From the NCBI RefSeq assembly GCF_004349215.1, contig NZ_SMKU01000001.1:1-64000 (forward strand): a DNA stretch of 64,000 bases, in the 5' to 3' direction. Numbering within the stretch: position 1 is the stretch's first letter; each line of letters opens with the position of its first letter. Origin of the DNA: Actinomadura rubrisoli. GTDB lineage: Bacteria; Actinomycetota; Actinomycetes; Streptosporangiales; Streptosporangiaceae. This document shows positions 40,491 to 48,827 of the stretch, in pieces. Both the position numbers and the translations under genes were made by a program. The notes under the pieces are model-generated. The model was not told the origin of the DNA. It did not search any database and saw only the letters and a list, made by a program, of their open reading frames with translations.

Positions 40491-41825
40491 ATGCGACATC
40501 CACCACAACCCGACCGCTCGGCGCCGTTCCTGGACCGGCGCTGGTTGCAGCGCTACGACGGGATACGGCTGATCCGCGCGACGGACTCGGCCGTCCTGGA
40601 TCTGCCGGTCGGAAGCTCGATCCTGTCCTTCCTGGACTACAACCCGCGCTGGTTCGTCGACCGGTTGATGGAAACGCGCGGGAACACGCTGTTCACGCTG
40701 GGGCTGGACCTGACCAACTCCTGCACCGACGCCTGTCCCATGTGCTTCACCATGGACAAGCGCATGGGCGAGGGCCCGCAGTTCCATCTGGACGTCGATC
40801 TGACGCTGCGGCGCATGGCGGAACTGCGTCAGGCGTATCCCGACACGTTCCGGCTGGTGATGATGTCGGGGTCGGGTGAGCCGCTGAACCTTCCGGGCAT
40901 CGAGGACCTGCTGGACGGGGTCGCCGACCTCGGTCTGACCACCCGCGTCACCACCGCCGGCAAGAAGCTGCGCGTGCCGCGCGTGCGCCGGGCGGTGCTG
41001 CGCTGCGCCATCGCCGTGCGGGTCAGCGTGGACGCGGTCGACGAGCGGACCTTCAACCTCGTCCACGCGGCCGAGGGGCTGGCCGAGCGGCTGCACAGCA
41101 TCCGGGAACTGGTGGCCGACCGCGACGCGTCCGGCAGCACCACGTTGATCGGCGCGCACTTCGTCATCCAGAAGGACAACCACCGGCAGATCGTGCCGTT
41201 CGCCGACTTGATCCGTGCGCTGGGATGCGACTTCGTGTCCTTCAGCCAGGAGACCTACGGCAACGTCGCGGGCGGCTTCACCGAGGAGGAGTTCCGGCAG
41301 ATCGTGGCCGACCTGGCCGCCGTGGAGGACCTGCACGACGACGACTTCGGCGTCATGGTGCCCACGCTCACCCACCGGCCCACCGTGCTGGCCTTCGACA
41401 AGACCTACCTGGCCTCACCCGAGGTGCTGGACAGGTGTCACCACAGCCGCCAGCACGTCTTCTTCGGCGTCCGCAACGACTTCTCCGCCTGCTGCCTGGC
41501 GGGCATGGACGCCGATTTCAAGAAGGCGTCCTACATCGGCCGGTTGGAGACCGACGCCACCATGACCGGAGTGCACGAGGTCGTTCAGAACGGCGTGGGC
41601 TCGGCATTGGGACGCAGCGCACATCTGAGCTGCAACTCCTGCATGATGAACGGCTACAACAAGGTCGTCGACAAGATCTTCGCGTTCCTGGACGGCAGCC
41701 CGGAGTGGGACTGCGAGCTGCTGGCCTACCGTCCCGGCAAGCTCCGTGCGCAGCATTACGAGCTCGTCATGGCCGGACGCGACACCACCGGCACCCACTC
41801 GGCCCCGGCGGGGAGGCCGTCATGA
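40491..41825 (+). CDS. Radical SAM protein with C-terminal cysteine region, 444 aa
   Basis: Cys78, Cys82 and Cys85 (LTNSCTDACPMCFTMDK) form the CxxxCxxC site for the SAM-binding 4Fe-4S cluster. VMMSGSGEPLNLPG is the GGE-type motif, and VRVSVDAVDERTFN the following strand. Further cysteines (DRCHHSRQHV, FSACCLAGMD, LSCNSCMMNG) resemble SPASM-like auxiliary cluster ligands. The ATG follows GAAGGAAG. It is first of a six-gene operon with a Pyr4-like membrane protein and an SMT-like methyltransferase. The reaction is unknown; no precursor peptide gene was found nearby. Confidence 0.85.
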   Translation: MRHPPQPDRSAPFLDRRWLQRYDGIRLIRATDSAVLDLPVGSSILSFLDYNPRWFVDRLMETRGNTLFTLGLDLTNSCTDACPMCFTMDKRMGEGPQFHLDVDLTLRRMAELRQAYPDTFRLVMMSGSGEPLNLPGIEDLLDGVADLGLTTRVTTAGKKLRVPRVRRAVLRCAIAVRVSVDAVDERTFNLVHAAEGLAERLHSIRELVADRDASGSTTLIGAHFVIQKDNHRQIVPFADLIRALGCDFVSFSQETYGNVAGGFTEEEFRQIVADLAAVEDLHDDDFGVMVPTLTHRPTVLAFDKTYLASPEVLDRCHHSRQHVFFGVRNDFSACCLAGMDADFKKASYIGRLETDATMTGVHEVVQNGVGSALGRSAHLSCNSCMMNGYNKVVDKIFAFLDGSPEWDCELLAYRPGKLRAQHYELVMAGRDTTGTHSAPAGRPS

Positions 41826-42502
41826 GCCGCGACGCGCTGTACGCGCTCTGCCTGGGCGTGCTGGTGGTCAGTTGGGTGGTCGTCTATGTGGAGCTCATCC
41901 GGCTGGGGCTGCGCGACCGCACGTTCGGGATGCCCGTGGCGGCCCTGTGCGGGAACCTGGCCTGGGAGTTCCAGTTCGCCTGGCTCACCCCCTATGAGCC
42001 GTTGCAGCAGACCGCGGACATCATCTGGTTCCTGCTCGACCTGGCGATCCTGTACACGATCGTCCGCTTCGGTCCGGCGGAGTTCCCCAGGCTGCCGCGC
42101 GCGGCCTTCCACGTCCTGCTCGGCGTCGGCCTGGCCGCCGCGCTGGGGCTGGTGAACCTGCTGGAACGGGCGCTGGGCGACGCGGCGAGCATCTACATCG
42201 GGTTCGGCGACACGCTGCTGATGTCGGTGGCGTTCGTCGCGATGGCCTTGGCCCGCGGAAACCTGCGAGGGCAGTCGCTGCTCGTCGGCTACTGCATGTG
42301 GATCGGCACCGCCTTCGGCTCCGTGGCCTACTACTTCTTCGACGACGCCCATCCGCGCATCGCGCTGGTCGGCTACACCGGGGTGCTCATCTTCGTCTTC
42401 TACGCCGCCTACGTGGCGGTGCTCCATAGTTTGCGCGCGGCCCCCCGCGCGACCGGCACGCACCCCCGTCACCTTTCGGCAGAGGCCGAACAGCCGGTGT
42501 GA
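41822..42502 (+). CDS. Seven-helix membrane protein, Pyr4-type terpene cyclase-like, 226 aa
   Basis: Seven hydrophobic segments (about residues 5-26, 36-55, 66-82, 93-112, 122-143, 149-169, 179-202) and the motif GNLAWEFQFAW followed by DIIWFLLDLAILYTI recall membrane-bound terpene cyclases of the Pyr4 family, known from fungal meroterpenoids and also from actinomycetes. The Glu of WEF and Asp of LLDL match acidic residues placed to protonate substrate. The start overlaps the radical SAM stop (ATGA). No prenyltransferase is nearby. A plain membrane protein of another family is the alternative. Confidence 0.55.
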   Translation: MSRDALYALCLGVLVVSWVVVYVELIRLGLRDRTFGMPVAALCGNLAWEFQFAWLTPYEPLQQTADIIWFLLDLAILYTIVRFGPAEFPRLPRAAFHVLLGVGLAAALGLVNLLERALGDAASIYIGFGDTLLMSVAFVAMALARGNLRGQSLLVGYCMWIGTAFGSVAYYFFDDAHPRIALVGYTGVLIFVFYAAYVAVLHSLRAAPRATGTHPRHLSAEAEQPV

Positions 42503-42510
42503 GGCCGCAG

Positions 42511-43371
42511 ATGAACATCACCGAGTTCCAACGCATCACCGCCGACCCTGGCAGCCGCCGGGCCCATTACACGGCGATGGTGCCCGCCTTCTACGACCTG
42601 GTCACCTCCCCGTATCGGGCCAACTGGTCCGAGTCGTTCCATCTCCCGCCGTTCGCCCCGGGCGAGACCCTGGCCCAGGCGGTACGACGGCAGGAACACG
42701 AGCTGGCCCGGACCGCCGGGTTCGGCCCCGGGATGCGGATCCTGGACGTGGGCTGCGGCATCGGCGGTCCCGCGCTGTCCATCGCGCGGGCCACCGGGGC
42801 CCACGTCACCGGCGTCAACATCGTCGCGATGCACATCGGCGTCGCCACCGCCAAGGCCGCCGAACAGGGCCTGGAGAAGCTGACCCGCTTCACGGTCGCC
42901 GACATGGTCGACCTGCCCTTCCCCGACGCCTGCTTCGACGGCGCCTTCTCCTTCGACGCCATCTGCCACTCCCCCGACAAACCGGCCACCTACGCCGGCG
43001 TCCATCGCGTCCTGAAGCCGGGAGCGGTGTTCACCGGCTGCGACTGGCTGTGCGCCGACGGCCTGCCGCCCGGCGAGTACGCGCGGTGGATCGAACCGAT
43101 CTGCGCCTACGCCGCGCTGCCCTCGGTGCTGAGCCTCGGTCAGCTCGCCGACCACCTCGTCGAGGCCGGCTTCCACCTGGTTTTCTGCGTGGACCTGTCC
43201 GAGCGGGGCGACATGGAGCCCAACTGGCGCCGCTTCGAGGACGCGGCCGCCGCCGTGCCCCCGCCCCGCGACCCCGACCACGAACTGCTGTGGCGGCACG
43301 CGACGTCGACCGCCCGCGGCGGCCGCTCCGGCACGTTCAAGATCGGTTACTGGCAGGCCCGAAAGCCCTGA
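42511..43371 (+). CDS. SAM-dependent methyltransferase, sterol C-methyltransferase-like, 286 aa
   Basis: FYDLVTSPYRANWSESFHLP matches the substrate-side signature of ERG6-type sterol methyltransferases (FYDxxTxxYxxxWGxSFHF). MRILDVGCGIGGPALSIARA is SAM motif I, followed by VADMVDLPFPDACFDGAF and VHRVLKPGAVFTGCDWLC. I choose the ATG at 42511 (GAGG six bases upstream); a GTG at 42499 overlaps the previous stop. Family members methylate carbon at alkenes of sterols, terpenes or lipids. Being beside a terpene cyclase-like gene, an isoprenoid substrate is likely. Confidence 0.8.
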   Translation: MNITEFQRITADPGSRRAHYTAMVPAFYDLVTSPYRANWSESFHLPPFAPGETLAQAVRRQEHELARTAGFGPGMRILDVGCGIGGPALSIARATGAHVTGVNIVAMHIGVATAKAAEQGLEKLTRFTVADMVDLPFPDACFDGAFSFDAICHSPDKPATYAGVHRVLKPGAVFTGCDWLCADGLPPGEYARWIEPICAYAALPSVLSLGQLADHLVEAGFHLVFCVDLSERGDMEPNWRRFEDAAAAVPPPRDPDHELLWRHATSTARGGRSGTFKIGYWQARKP

Positions 43372-43404
43372 ACTCGATCCGCCACTCCGGAAGGGAAAGA
43401 CACC

Positions 43405-45093
43405 GTGGCCCGCTTCGACACCGTGATCAAGGGCGGCACCGTCATCGACGGCCGCCGCAACCCCCGGGTCCGCTCCGACGTCGGCATCAAGGACGGCAGG
43501 GTCGCCGGGTTCGGCCGGCTGTCGGCCTCGGACGCCGACCATGTGCTGGACGCCGACGGGCTCATCGTCGCCCCCGGATTCGTCGACCTGCACACCCACT
43601 ACGACTCCCAGCTGTTCTGGGACCCCTACTGCACCGTCTCCGGCTATCACGGAGTGACCTCCGTCGTCATCGGCAACTGCGGCTACAGCTTCGCGCCCGT
43701 CCGGCCCGCCGAGCGGGAGGCCGCGATGATGATGTTCACCCGCGTCGAGCAGATCTCCTACGAGTCCATGCAGGCGACCCTGCCCTGGACGTGGGAGAGC
43801 TTCCCCCAGTTCCTGGACGCCGTCGACGCCCTGCCCAAGGGCGTGAACGTGCTGCCCTACGTCGGCGTCAACCCTCTGCTCACCTACGTCATGGGGCACG
43901 AGGCCGCCAAGAGCCGTCATGCCACCGCCGAGGAGAACGCCGCGGTGGGCCGCCTGCTGGGCGAGGCCGTCGACGCGGGGGCCTGCGGTTGGTCGGCGCT
44001 GCGCTGTCCCGCCGACTCCTACTCCAGCGTCCACCGCGACCACGACGCCACCTCCTTCCCCAGCGACGTCATGAGCCACGACACCGCCTTCGCGCTGGGC
44101 GGGGCGCTGGCCGAGCGCAACACCGGCTTCATGCAGATCATGATGGTCAGCAACGACCCGGTGGACGACGTCACGCACCTGGAGGAGCTCGCCCGCACCT
44201 CCGGCCGGCCCATCATCTGGAACACCTTGGTCATCGACGGCAACGACCCCGACCGGCACCGCATGGGCATGGCCTGGTTCGACAGCTGCCGCGAACGCGG
44301 GCTGCCGCTGTACTGCCAGGCCACCACCACCGACGTCAGCATGCCGTTCACCCTGGACATCTGGAACCTGTGGGACGCCAACCCGGCTTGGGCCGAAGCG
44401 CTCATGGGCGGCCGCCAGGAGCGCATCGCCAAACTCTCCGACCCCGGCATGCGCGAACGGCTCCGCAAGGAGGACGTCGTCCTCTACCCGCTGCACCTGA
44501 CCACGCTGGTGGAGACGGGCAACCCGGCCTACCGGGAGTACACGGGGCAGCGGGTCCCCCAGATCGCCCAGGCGCTCGGCAAGGACCCCGTCGACGCGCT
44601 GCTCGACATCTCCCTGTCGGAGGACCTGCGCACCATGTGGCGCGCCGACCTGCTCGAACAGAACTCCGACCTGCTGCGCGAGATCGTCCAGCACCCGTGG
44701 ATGATCCCCGGCGTGTCCGACGGCGGCGCCCACACCAAGATGATCACCTCCGGGCGGTTCCCCACCGAGCACATCGAGACCTTCGTCCGCGAGTACGGCT
44801 GGGTCTCGCTGGAGGAGATGCACTGGAAGCTGTCGGCCCTTCCCGCCCACGTGGCGGGCTTCGCCGGACGCGGCACCCTCACCCTGGGAGCCCCCGCCGA
44901 CATCGTCGTCTACGACTACGCCACGCTGCGCTCCCTGCCCGAGGAAGTGGCCCACGACGTCCCCGGCGGCGACTGGCGCCGGACCCGCAAAGCAGAGGGC
45001 TACCGCTACATCGTGGTCAACGGCCAGGTCACCTTCGACGACGGGCGCCCCACCGGCACCACCCCCGGCCGGCTGCTCCGCCACGGCGGCTGA
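43405..45093 (+). CDS. Amidohydrolase, N-acyl-D-amino-acid deacylase-like, 562 aa
   Basis: Metal-dependent amidohydrolase: IVAPGFVDLHTHYDSQLFWD holds the HxH pair, SVVIGNCGYSFAPVRPAERE is the D-aminoacylase loop with its metal-binding Cys. IPGVSDGGAHTKMI gives the catalytic Asp region, and FAGRGTLTLGAPADIVVYDY the C-terminal beta-sandwich. GTG start at 43405 after GGAAGGGAAAG. Members cleave acyl-amide or cyclic amide bonds. In this operon it may remove an amide from an intermediate. Its length is normal for the family. Confidence 0.85.
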   Translation: MARFDTVIKGGTVIDGRRNPRVRSDVGIKDGRVAGFGRLSASDADHVLDADGLIVAPGFVDLHTHYDSQLFWDPYCTVSGYHGVTSVVIGNCGYSFAPVRPAEREAAMMMFTRVEQISYESMQATLPWTWESFPQFLDAVDALPKGVNVLPYVGVNPLLTYVMGHEAAKSRHATAEENAAVGRLLGEAVDAGACGWSALRCPADSYSSVHRDHDATSFPSDVMSHDTAFALGGALAERNTGFMQIMMVSNDPVDDVTHLEELARTSGRPIIWNTLVIDGNDPDRHRMGMAWFDSCRERGLPLYCQATTTDVSMPFTLDIWNLWDANPAWAEALMGGRQERIAKLSDPGMRERLRKEDVVLYPLHLTTLVETGNPAYREYTGQRVPQIAQALGKDPVDALLDISLSEDLRTMWRADLLEQNSDLLREIVQHPWMIPGVSDGGAHTKMITSGRFPTEHIETFVREYGWVSLEEMHWKLSALPAHVAGFAGRGTLTLGAPADIVVYDYATLRSLPEEVAHDVPGGDWRRTRKAEGYRYIVVNGQVTFDDGRPTGTTPGRLLRHGG

Positions 45094-45124
45094 CCCCTCC
45101 GGCGCCGCCGACGCAGGACGCAGC

Positions 45125-46585
45125 ATGACGAACTCAGATCCGCGCCCCCCGGAGCCGCACCGCATCGACGCATCCCGCGTCGACGCACGTCAGGTCGGCG
45201 CGCGCGTCATCGTCGTCGGCGCCGGCATCGCCGGTCTGGCCTGCGCGTTCCGGCTTCAACAGCAGGGAGTCGAGGTTCTGGTCCTGGAACGGGACGGACC
45301 CGGCCGCGTCGGCGGCCGCATGGCCGGCGAGCAGCGCCACGGCGTCATGGTGGACCTCGGCGCACCGCTGCTGGCCGCCCGCCACCACCGCATGCTCCGC
45401 ATCATCGCCGACGCCGGTCTGACCCACCAGGTGCTGGCCGCCTGCGATCTGGTCGGCGTCGTCGACGGCGACACCATCGCCCGCAGCCGCACCGGGACGG
45501 CACCGCGCCTGCTCACCGGCGGCCTCCTGCGCACCGTGCCCGTCCGCGACCGGGTCACCGTGCTCACCGACCTGGCCCGTGCCCGGCACCGCATGCACTC
45601 CACCCGCCTTCACCTGACGGCCGGGCCGGCGGTCGAGACACTCACGCGATACGTTCACCGCAAGGGCCTGGACCCGCGGACCCTCGACCTGCTGCTCGAC
45701 CCCCTCAACTGCACGCTTTCGCTCGCCGAGCCCGAGGACGGCGCCGCGGCCGGAGCGTTGCTCTTCCTGGCGTTCCTCATGCGATCCGGAGGCCTGTTCA
45801 CCTCCTCGATCGGGAGCGCCTTCCTCCCCCGAGGGCTGGCACGCCTGCTGCCCGTCGTCCACCACGCACAGGTCGCCCAGGTCACCTCCACGCCCGCCCA
45901 GGCCGCGGTCCACTGGACCGACCGCGACGGAGGCACCCACACCGACCACGCGCAGGCGGTCGTCCTGGCCGTGCCCGCCGACCGCATCCCCGCCCTGTAC
46001 GAGCAACTCGACCCGCAAGTCGGCGCGCTTCTCGCCTCGACCCGCTACTCCCGCCTGATCCAAGTCACCTTCCACCTGTCCGGGCGCACCTCGGAGCGGG
46101 CGGTCCTGCTCGCGCTGCCGCGTCGAGACAGCCCCGAGTGGACCAGCGCCGTCCTCCAGCACAATCTCTCCCCCGCGCGCGTCAGCGACGGAAAAGGACT
46201 GGTCACCTGCTATCTGCGCGGCGCCGCCTCCGATCGACAGTGGGACATCGACGACATGACGATCGTTGGGAACATCCTCGATAGGGCCCGCCGGATGCGG
46301 ATCCTGCCCGAACTGCAAGGCGCCACAACGGTCGACGTCGACCGCATATCCCCCTGTGTGGTCACTCGCGGCCCGCACGACCTCGCACGAATCAGCGCCG
46401 CCCCGAAGGAACCCCGATTCGCCCATCCCGTGCTACCCGCCGGCGGCGACCTGTACGGCTACTCCACCACCATCGGCAGCCTCAAAAGCGGCGAACAGGC
46501 CGCGGCCCGAACCTTGGCGCTGCTCGGGGCACGCGTCCCCGACCGGCGCCGGACGGAGATCCCATGGCCGATCACCCCATCCTGA
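45125..46585 (+). CDS. FAD-dependent oxidoreductase (amine oxidase/desaturase fold), 486 aa
   Basis: VIVVGAGIAGLACAFRLQQQ is the dinucleotide motif. GGRMAGEQRHGVMVDLGAPL is the second FAD motif of the monoamine oxidase/phytoene desaturase group. The C-terminal LPAGGDLYGYSTTIGSLKSG matches the flavin-closing sequence. It lacks the secretion signal of extracellular amine oxidases. Members dehydrogenate amines, porphyrinogens or isoprenoid chains; the operon context favours an isoprenoid or lipid. It overlaps the SDR gene by 22 bases. Confidence 0.8.
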   Translation: MTNSDPRPPEPHRIDASRVDARQVGARVIVVGAGIAGLACAFRLQQQGVEVLVLERDGPGRVGGRMAGEQRHGVMVDLGAPLLAARHHRMLRIIADAGLTHQVLAACDLVGVVDGDTIARSRTGTAPRLLTGGLLRTVPVRDRVTVLTDLARARHRMHSTRLHLTAGPAVETLTRYVHRKGLDPRTLDLLLDPLNCTLSLAEPEDGAAAGALLFLAFLMRSGGLFTSSIGSAFLPRGLARLLPVVHHAQVAQVTSTPAQAAVHWTDRDGGTHTDHAQAVVLAVPADRIPALYEQLDPQVGALLASTRYSRLIQVTFHLSGRTSERAVLLALPRRDSPEWTSAVLQHNLSPARVSDGKGLVTCYLRGAASDRQWDIDDMTIVGNILDRARRMRILPELQGATTVDVDRISPCVVTRGPHDLARISAAPKEPRFAHPVLPAGGDLYGYSTTIGSLKSGEQAAARTLALLGARVPDRRRTEIPWPITPS

Positions 46586-47490
46586 TCACCGGCTGCTCCT
46601 CGGGCATCGGACGCGCGGCGGCCGCACGGCTGGCCCGCGCCGGGCACCTGGTCTACGCCACCGCCCGGCGCCCCGAGACCCTGGCTGAACTCGAAGAACT
46701 CGGCTGCCGCACCTTGCGATTGGACCTCACCGACCCCGAGTCGATGATCCGAGCCGTGGACGCCGTGCAACAGCGCCACGGCCGCGTGGCCACCCTCGTC
46801 AACAACGCCGGCTACGCCGAGATGGACGCCACCGAGCAACTGGACTCCGAACGGATCCGCCGCCAGTTCGACACCAACGTCTTCGGCCCCCTGCGACTCG
46901 CCCAACTCGTCCTGCCCGCGATGCGCGACACCGGCGGCGGACGAATCATCAACATCGGATCCATCGCCGACCGATGCGTCCTGCCCCTGTGGGGCGGCTA
47001 CGCCGCCTCCAAGCACGCCCTCTCCGCCTTCACCGAAGCCCTGCGCATGGAGACCCGCCGGCACGGCGTCCACGTGATCCTCATCGAGCCCGGAGTGTTC
47101 GACACGCAGTTCAGCCACTCGATCGACCGGAACCTGACCGAGCATCGGCCCCGACCCTCCGGGCCCTATCGGGCACAGCTCGACGGGTTCCGCTCCACCC
47201 TGCACGGTGTGCTCGACCTGGCCGATGACCGCACGGCCGCGCCTCACCGTCCCGGCGGCCGTTTCCGCTCCCTGTTGTTCGCCCGGCTCTCCGCCGACCC
47301 CGACGTGGCGGCCAAGACCATCGAACACGCCGCCACCGCGCCCCGACCCCGCAGCCGCTACCGGATACCCGCGCACGCGCACCTCGCCTTCGCCGCACGG
47401 GCGCTGCTCCCGGCCCGGCTATGGGACGCCGCGGTGACCGCGATGTTCCTCGGTCCCCAAGACGACCATCCGGCGGTGAAGAAGGAATGA
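46564..47490 (+). CDS. Short-chain dehydrogenase/reductase, 308 aa
   Basis: ILITGCSSGIGRAAAARLAR (TGxxxGxG), VNNAGYAEMD (NNAG) and the catalytic Ser (NIGSIADRC) with YAASK are all present. The opening GCSSGIG and the C-terminal FRSLLFARLSADPDVAAKTI resemble the retinol dehydrogenase/17-beta-hydroxysteroid group, which act on hydrophobic alcohols and ketones. It is the last gene of the operon; the stop at 47490 is followed by a 256-bp gap before a LuxR gene. Confidence 0.85.
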   Translation: MADHPILITGCSSGIGRAAAARLARAGHLVYATARRPETLAELEELGCRTLRLDLTDPESMIRAVDAVQQRHGRVATLVNNAGYAEMDATEQLDSERIRRQFDTNVFGPLRLAQLVLPAMRDTGGGRIINIGSIADRCVLPLWGGYAASKHALSAFTEALRMETRRHGVHVILIEPGVFDTQFSHSIDRNLTEHRPRPSGPYRAQLDGFRSTLHGVLDLADDRTAAPHRPGGRFRSLLFARLSADPDVAAKTIEHAATAPRPRSRYRIPAHAHLAFAARALLPARLWDAAVTAMFLGPQDDHPAVKKE

Positions 47491-47746
47491 GCGGTGCGCA
47501 AGGCGCCGCGGACAACGACAAGCCCCGTCTGCATAAACGTGAATTCCGGCCGCACAAAATCAAGATGCGGGCTTGGGCCACCGGCTTCAGTTAGCCACGA
47601 TCGACCGACGATCGACCATGTCTTTGCAGATCATACGGTTTCCACCGGGACCTAGGGGAACGCTATGTCATGTCGTGACGACCATAATGGCACGCTATGT
47701 GGTTGGCTGACCTGGTAGATCATGTTTGGCAACCTGAGGAGTGCGT

Positions 47747-48223
47747 GTGGAAAGGCGTGATGAGGAGACCCGACGAGAGGACGCTTCGATCACGCGGACG
47801 GCGGCACGCGCACTGATGCAGGAGGCCGCCGATCATCTGGCCGACCTCGCTCGCGTCATCGAGAATCTGGAAGATGTCCTCAGTTCGCGGGAATCGCTCT
47901 GCGCTGCGGGGATCCAGCGCGAAGACGAACAGGCCATCACCTCGCTCCGAAATGCACCAGCAAATACTTGGGTGTCACCCGACCTTGAGGTGGCGGCACG
48001 TTTGACGGCGCGCGAGAGAGAAGTGCTGGATCTACTGGTTCAGGGCTTGTCGAATCGACTTATCGCGCGGTCTCTGGCCATTTCCGAACCGACCGTGAAG
48101 AATCACCTGCATGCCGTGTTCCTCAAGCTGGGGGTCGCCGACCGGACGCAGGCGGTCGCCAAGTTCCTGGGCACGGCCCGCATGGCCGACAGCGCGAGCA
48201 GTGATCGAAGAGCAGGCGGCTGA
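47747..48223 (+). CDS. Small LuxR-family regulator, 158 aa
   Basis: The C-terminal HTH is canonical: LTAREREVLDLLVQGLSNRL then IARSLAISEPTVKNHLHAVF and LKLGVADRTQAVAKFLG. The N-terminal 80 residues are a helical region (LMQEAADHLADLARVIENLE) with no receiver Asp pattern. I choose the GTG at 47747 (six bases from GAGGA). A 19-bp tandem repeat lies over and after its stop (48219-48256). It sits between the SAM/terpene-like operon and the lipid locus and may control either. Confidence 0.85.
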   Translation: MERRDEETRREDASITRTAARALMQEAADHLADLARVIENLEDVLSSRESLCAAGIQREDEQAITSLRNAPANTWVSPDLEVAARLTAREREVLDLLVQGLSNRLIARSLAISEPTVKNHLHAVFLKLGVADRTQAVAKFLGTARMADSASSDRRAGG

Positions 48224-48318
48224 ACGGCCGCCTCACCGCTGAACGGCCGCCTCACCACCGGACCGCCTGGTCGGGTGCGGTCCACCGTCCCGTGCCGCAG
48301 GTCACGCGCTCGGAGTGA

Positions 48319-48618
48319 TCAGATCCAGGGGCGCTTTCCGGGACGGTTCGGCATCAGTGGCCGGATCCGCTGGAGCACCGGCCGGGTTCGATCGCCGACC
48401 CGGGCAATGTGCTTGTCGAGCAGCGCAGCGACCATCGTCAGATCGGCTCCGGCGGCGCGGCATCGAAACGCCTCGTCCTTCAGTGCCCGATCAAGCCACG
48501 AGGGCAGCCTTCCTTCGTCACGAAGGACTTGAGCCAGCCTCTCCAGGCGGGCGGCACAGGCTTGAAGCGTATCGGAATCTTCATTCAGGACCTTTGACCG
48601 ATGCTCTGGGTCTGCCAT
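48319..48618 (-). CDS. Hypothetical helical protein, 99 aa
   Basis: The ATG at 48618 (MADPEHRSKVLNEDSDTLQA) follows GAAGGGGAAG. The product is helical and charged (CAARLERLAQVLRDEGRLPS; TMVAALLDKHIARVGDR) and ends with a basic, proline-rich tail (PLMPNRPGKRPWI). It is divergent from the lipase-like gene at 48828. The family is unknown to me. Confidence 0.55.
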   Translation of the reverse strand: MADPEHRSKVLNEDSDTLQACAARLERLAQVLRDEGRLPSWLDRALKDEAFRCRAAGADLTMVAALLDKHIARVGDRTRPVLQRIRPLMPNRPGKRPWI

Positions 48619-48827
48619 CACTTCCCCTTCTCTCTTTGCTCTCTTCGCAGTATGACAGATATCTTTGATTGGTTCTGGGATACTTTTGGACCGGTGCATA
48701 AGCACCAGGTTCGCGGCCCTTTTCGCCGGGGATTCATCGCTGGCGACCGTCGAGACGATGGGATGAACAACGATGCGGGCTCCGACGCATGCGGCACTCA
48801 CCCATCTTCATCAAAAGGAAAACCATC

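Noticed and set aside
42469-45165. Very long open frame on the minus strand opposite the methyltransferase and amidohydrolase genes
   Set aside because: It is a mirror of GC-rich coding on the plus strand; its translation is low-complexity Gly/Val/Asp/His-rich sequence without domains. Similar antisense frames at 25427-26914, 52588-54492, 54261-56009 and 56028-57698 were rejected for the same reason.
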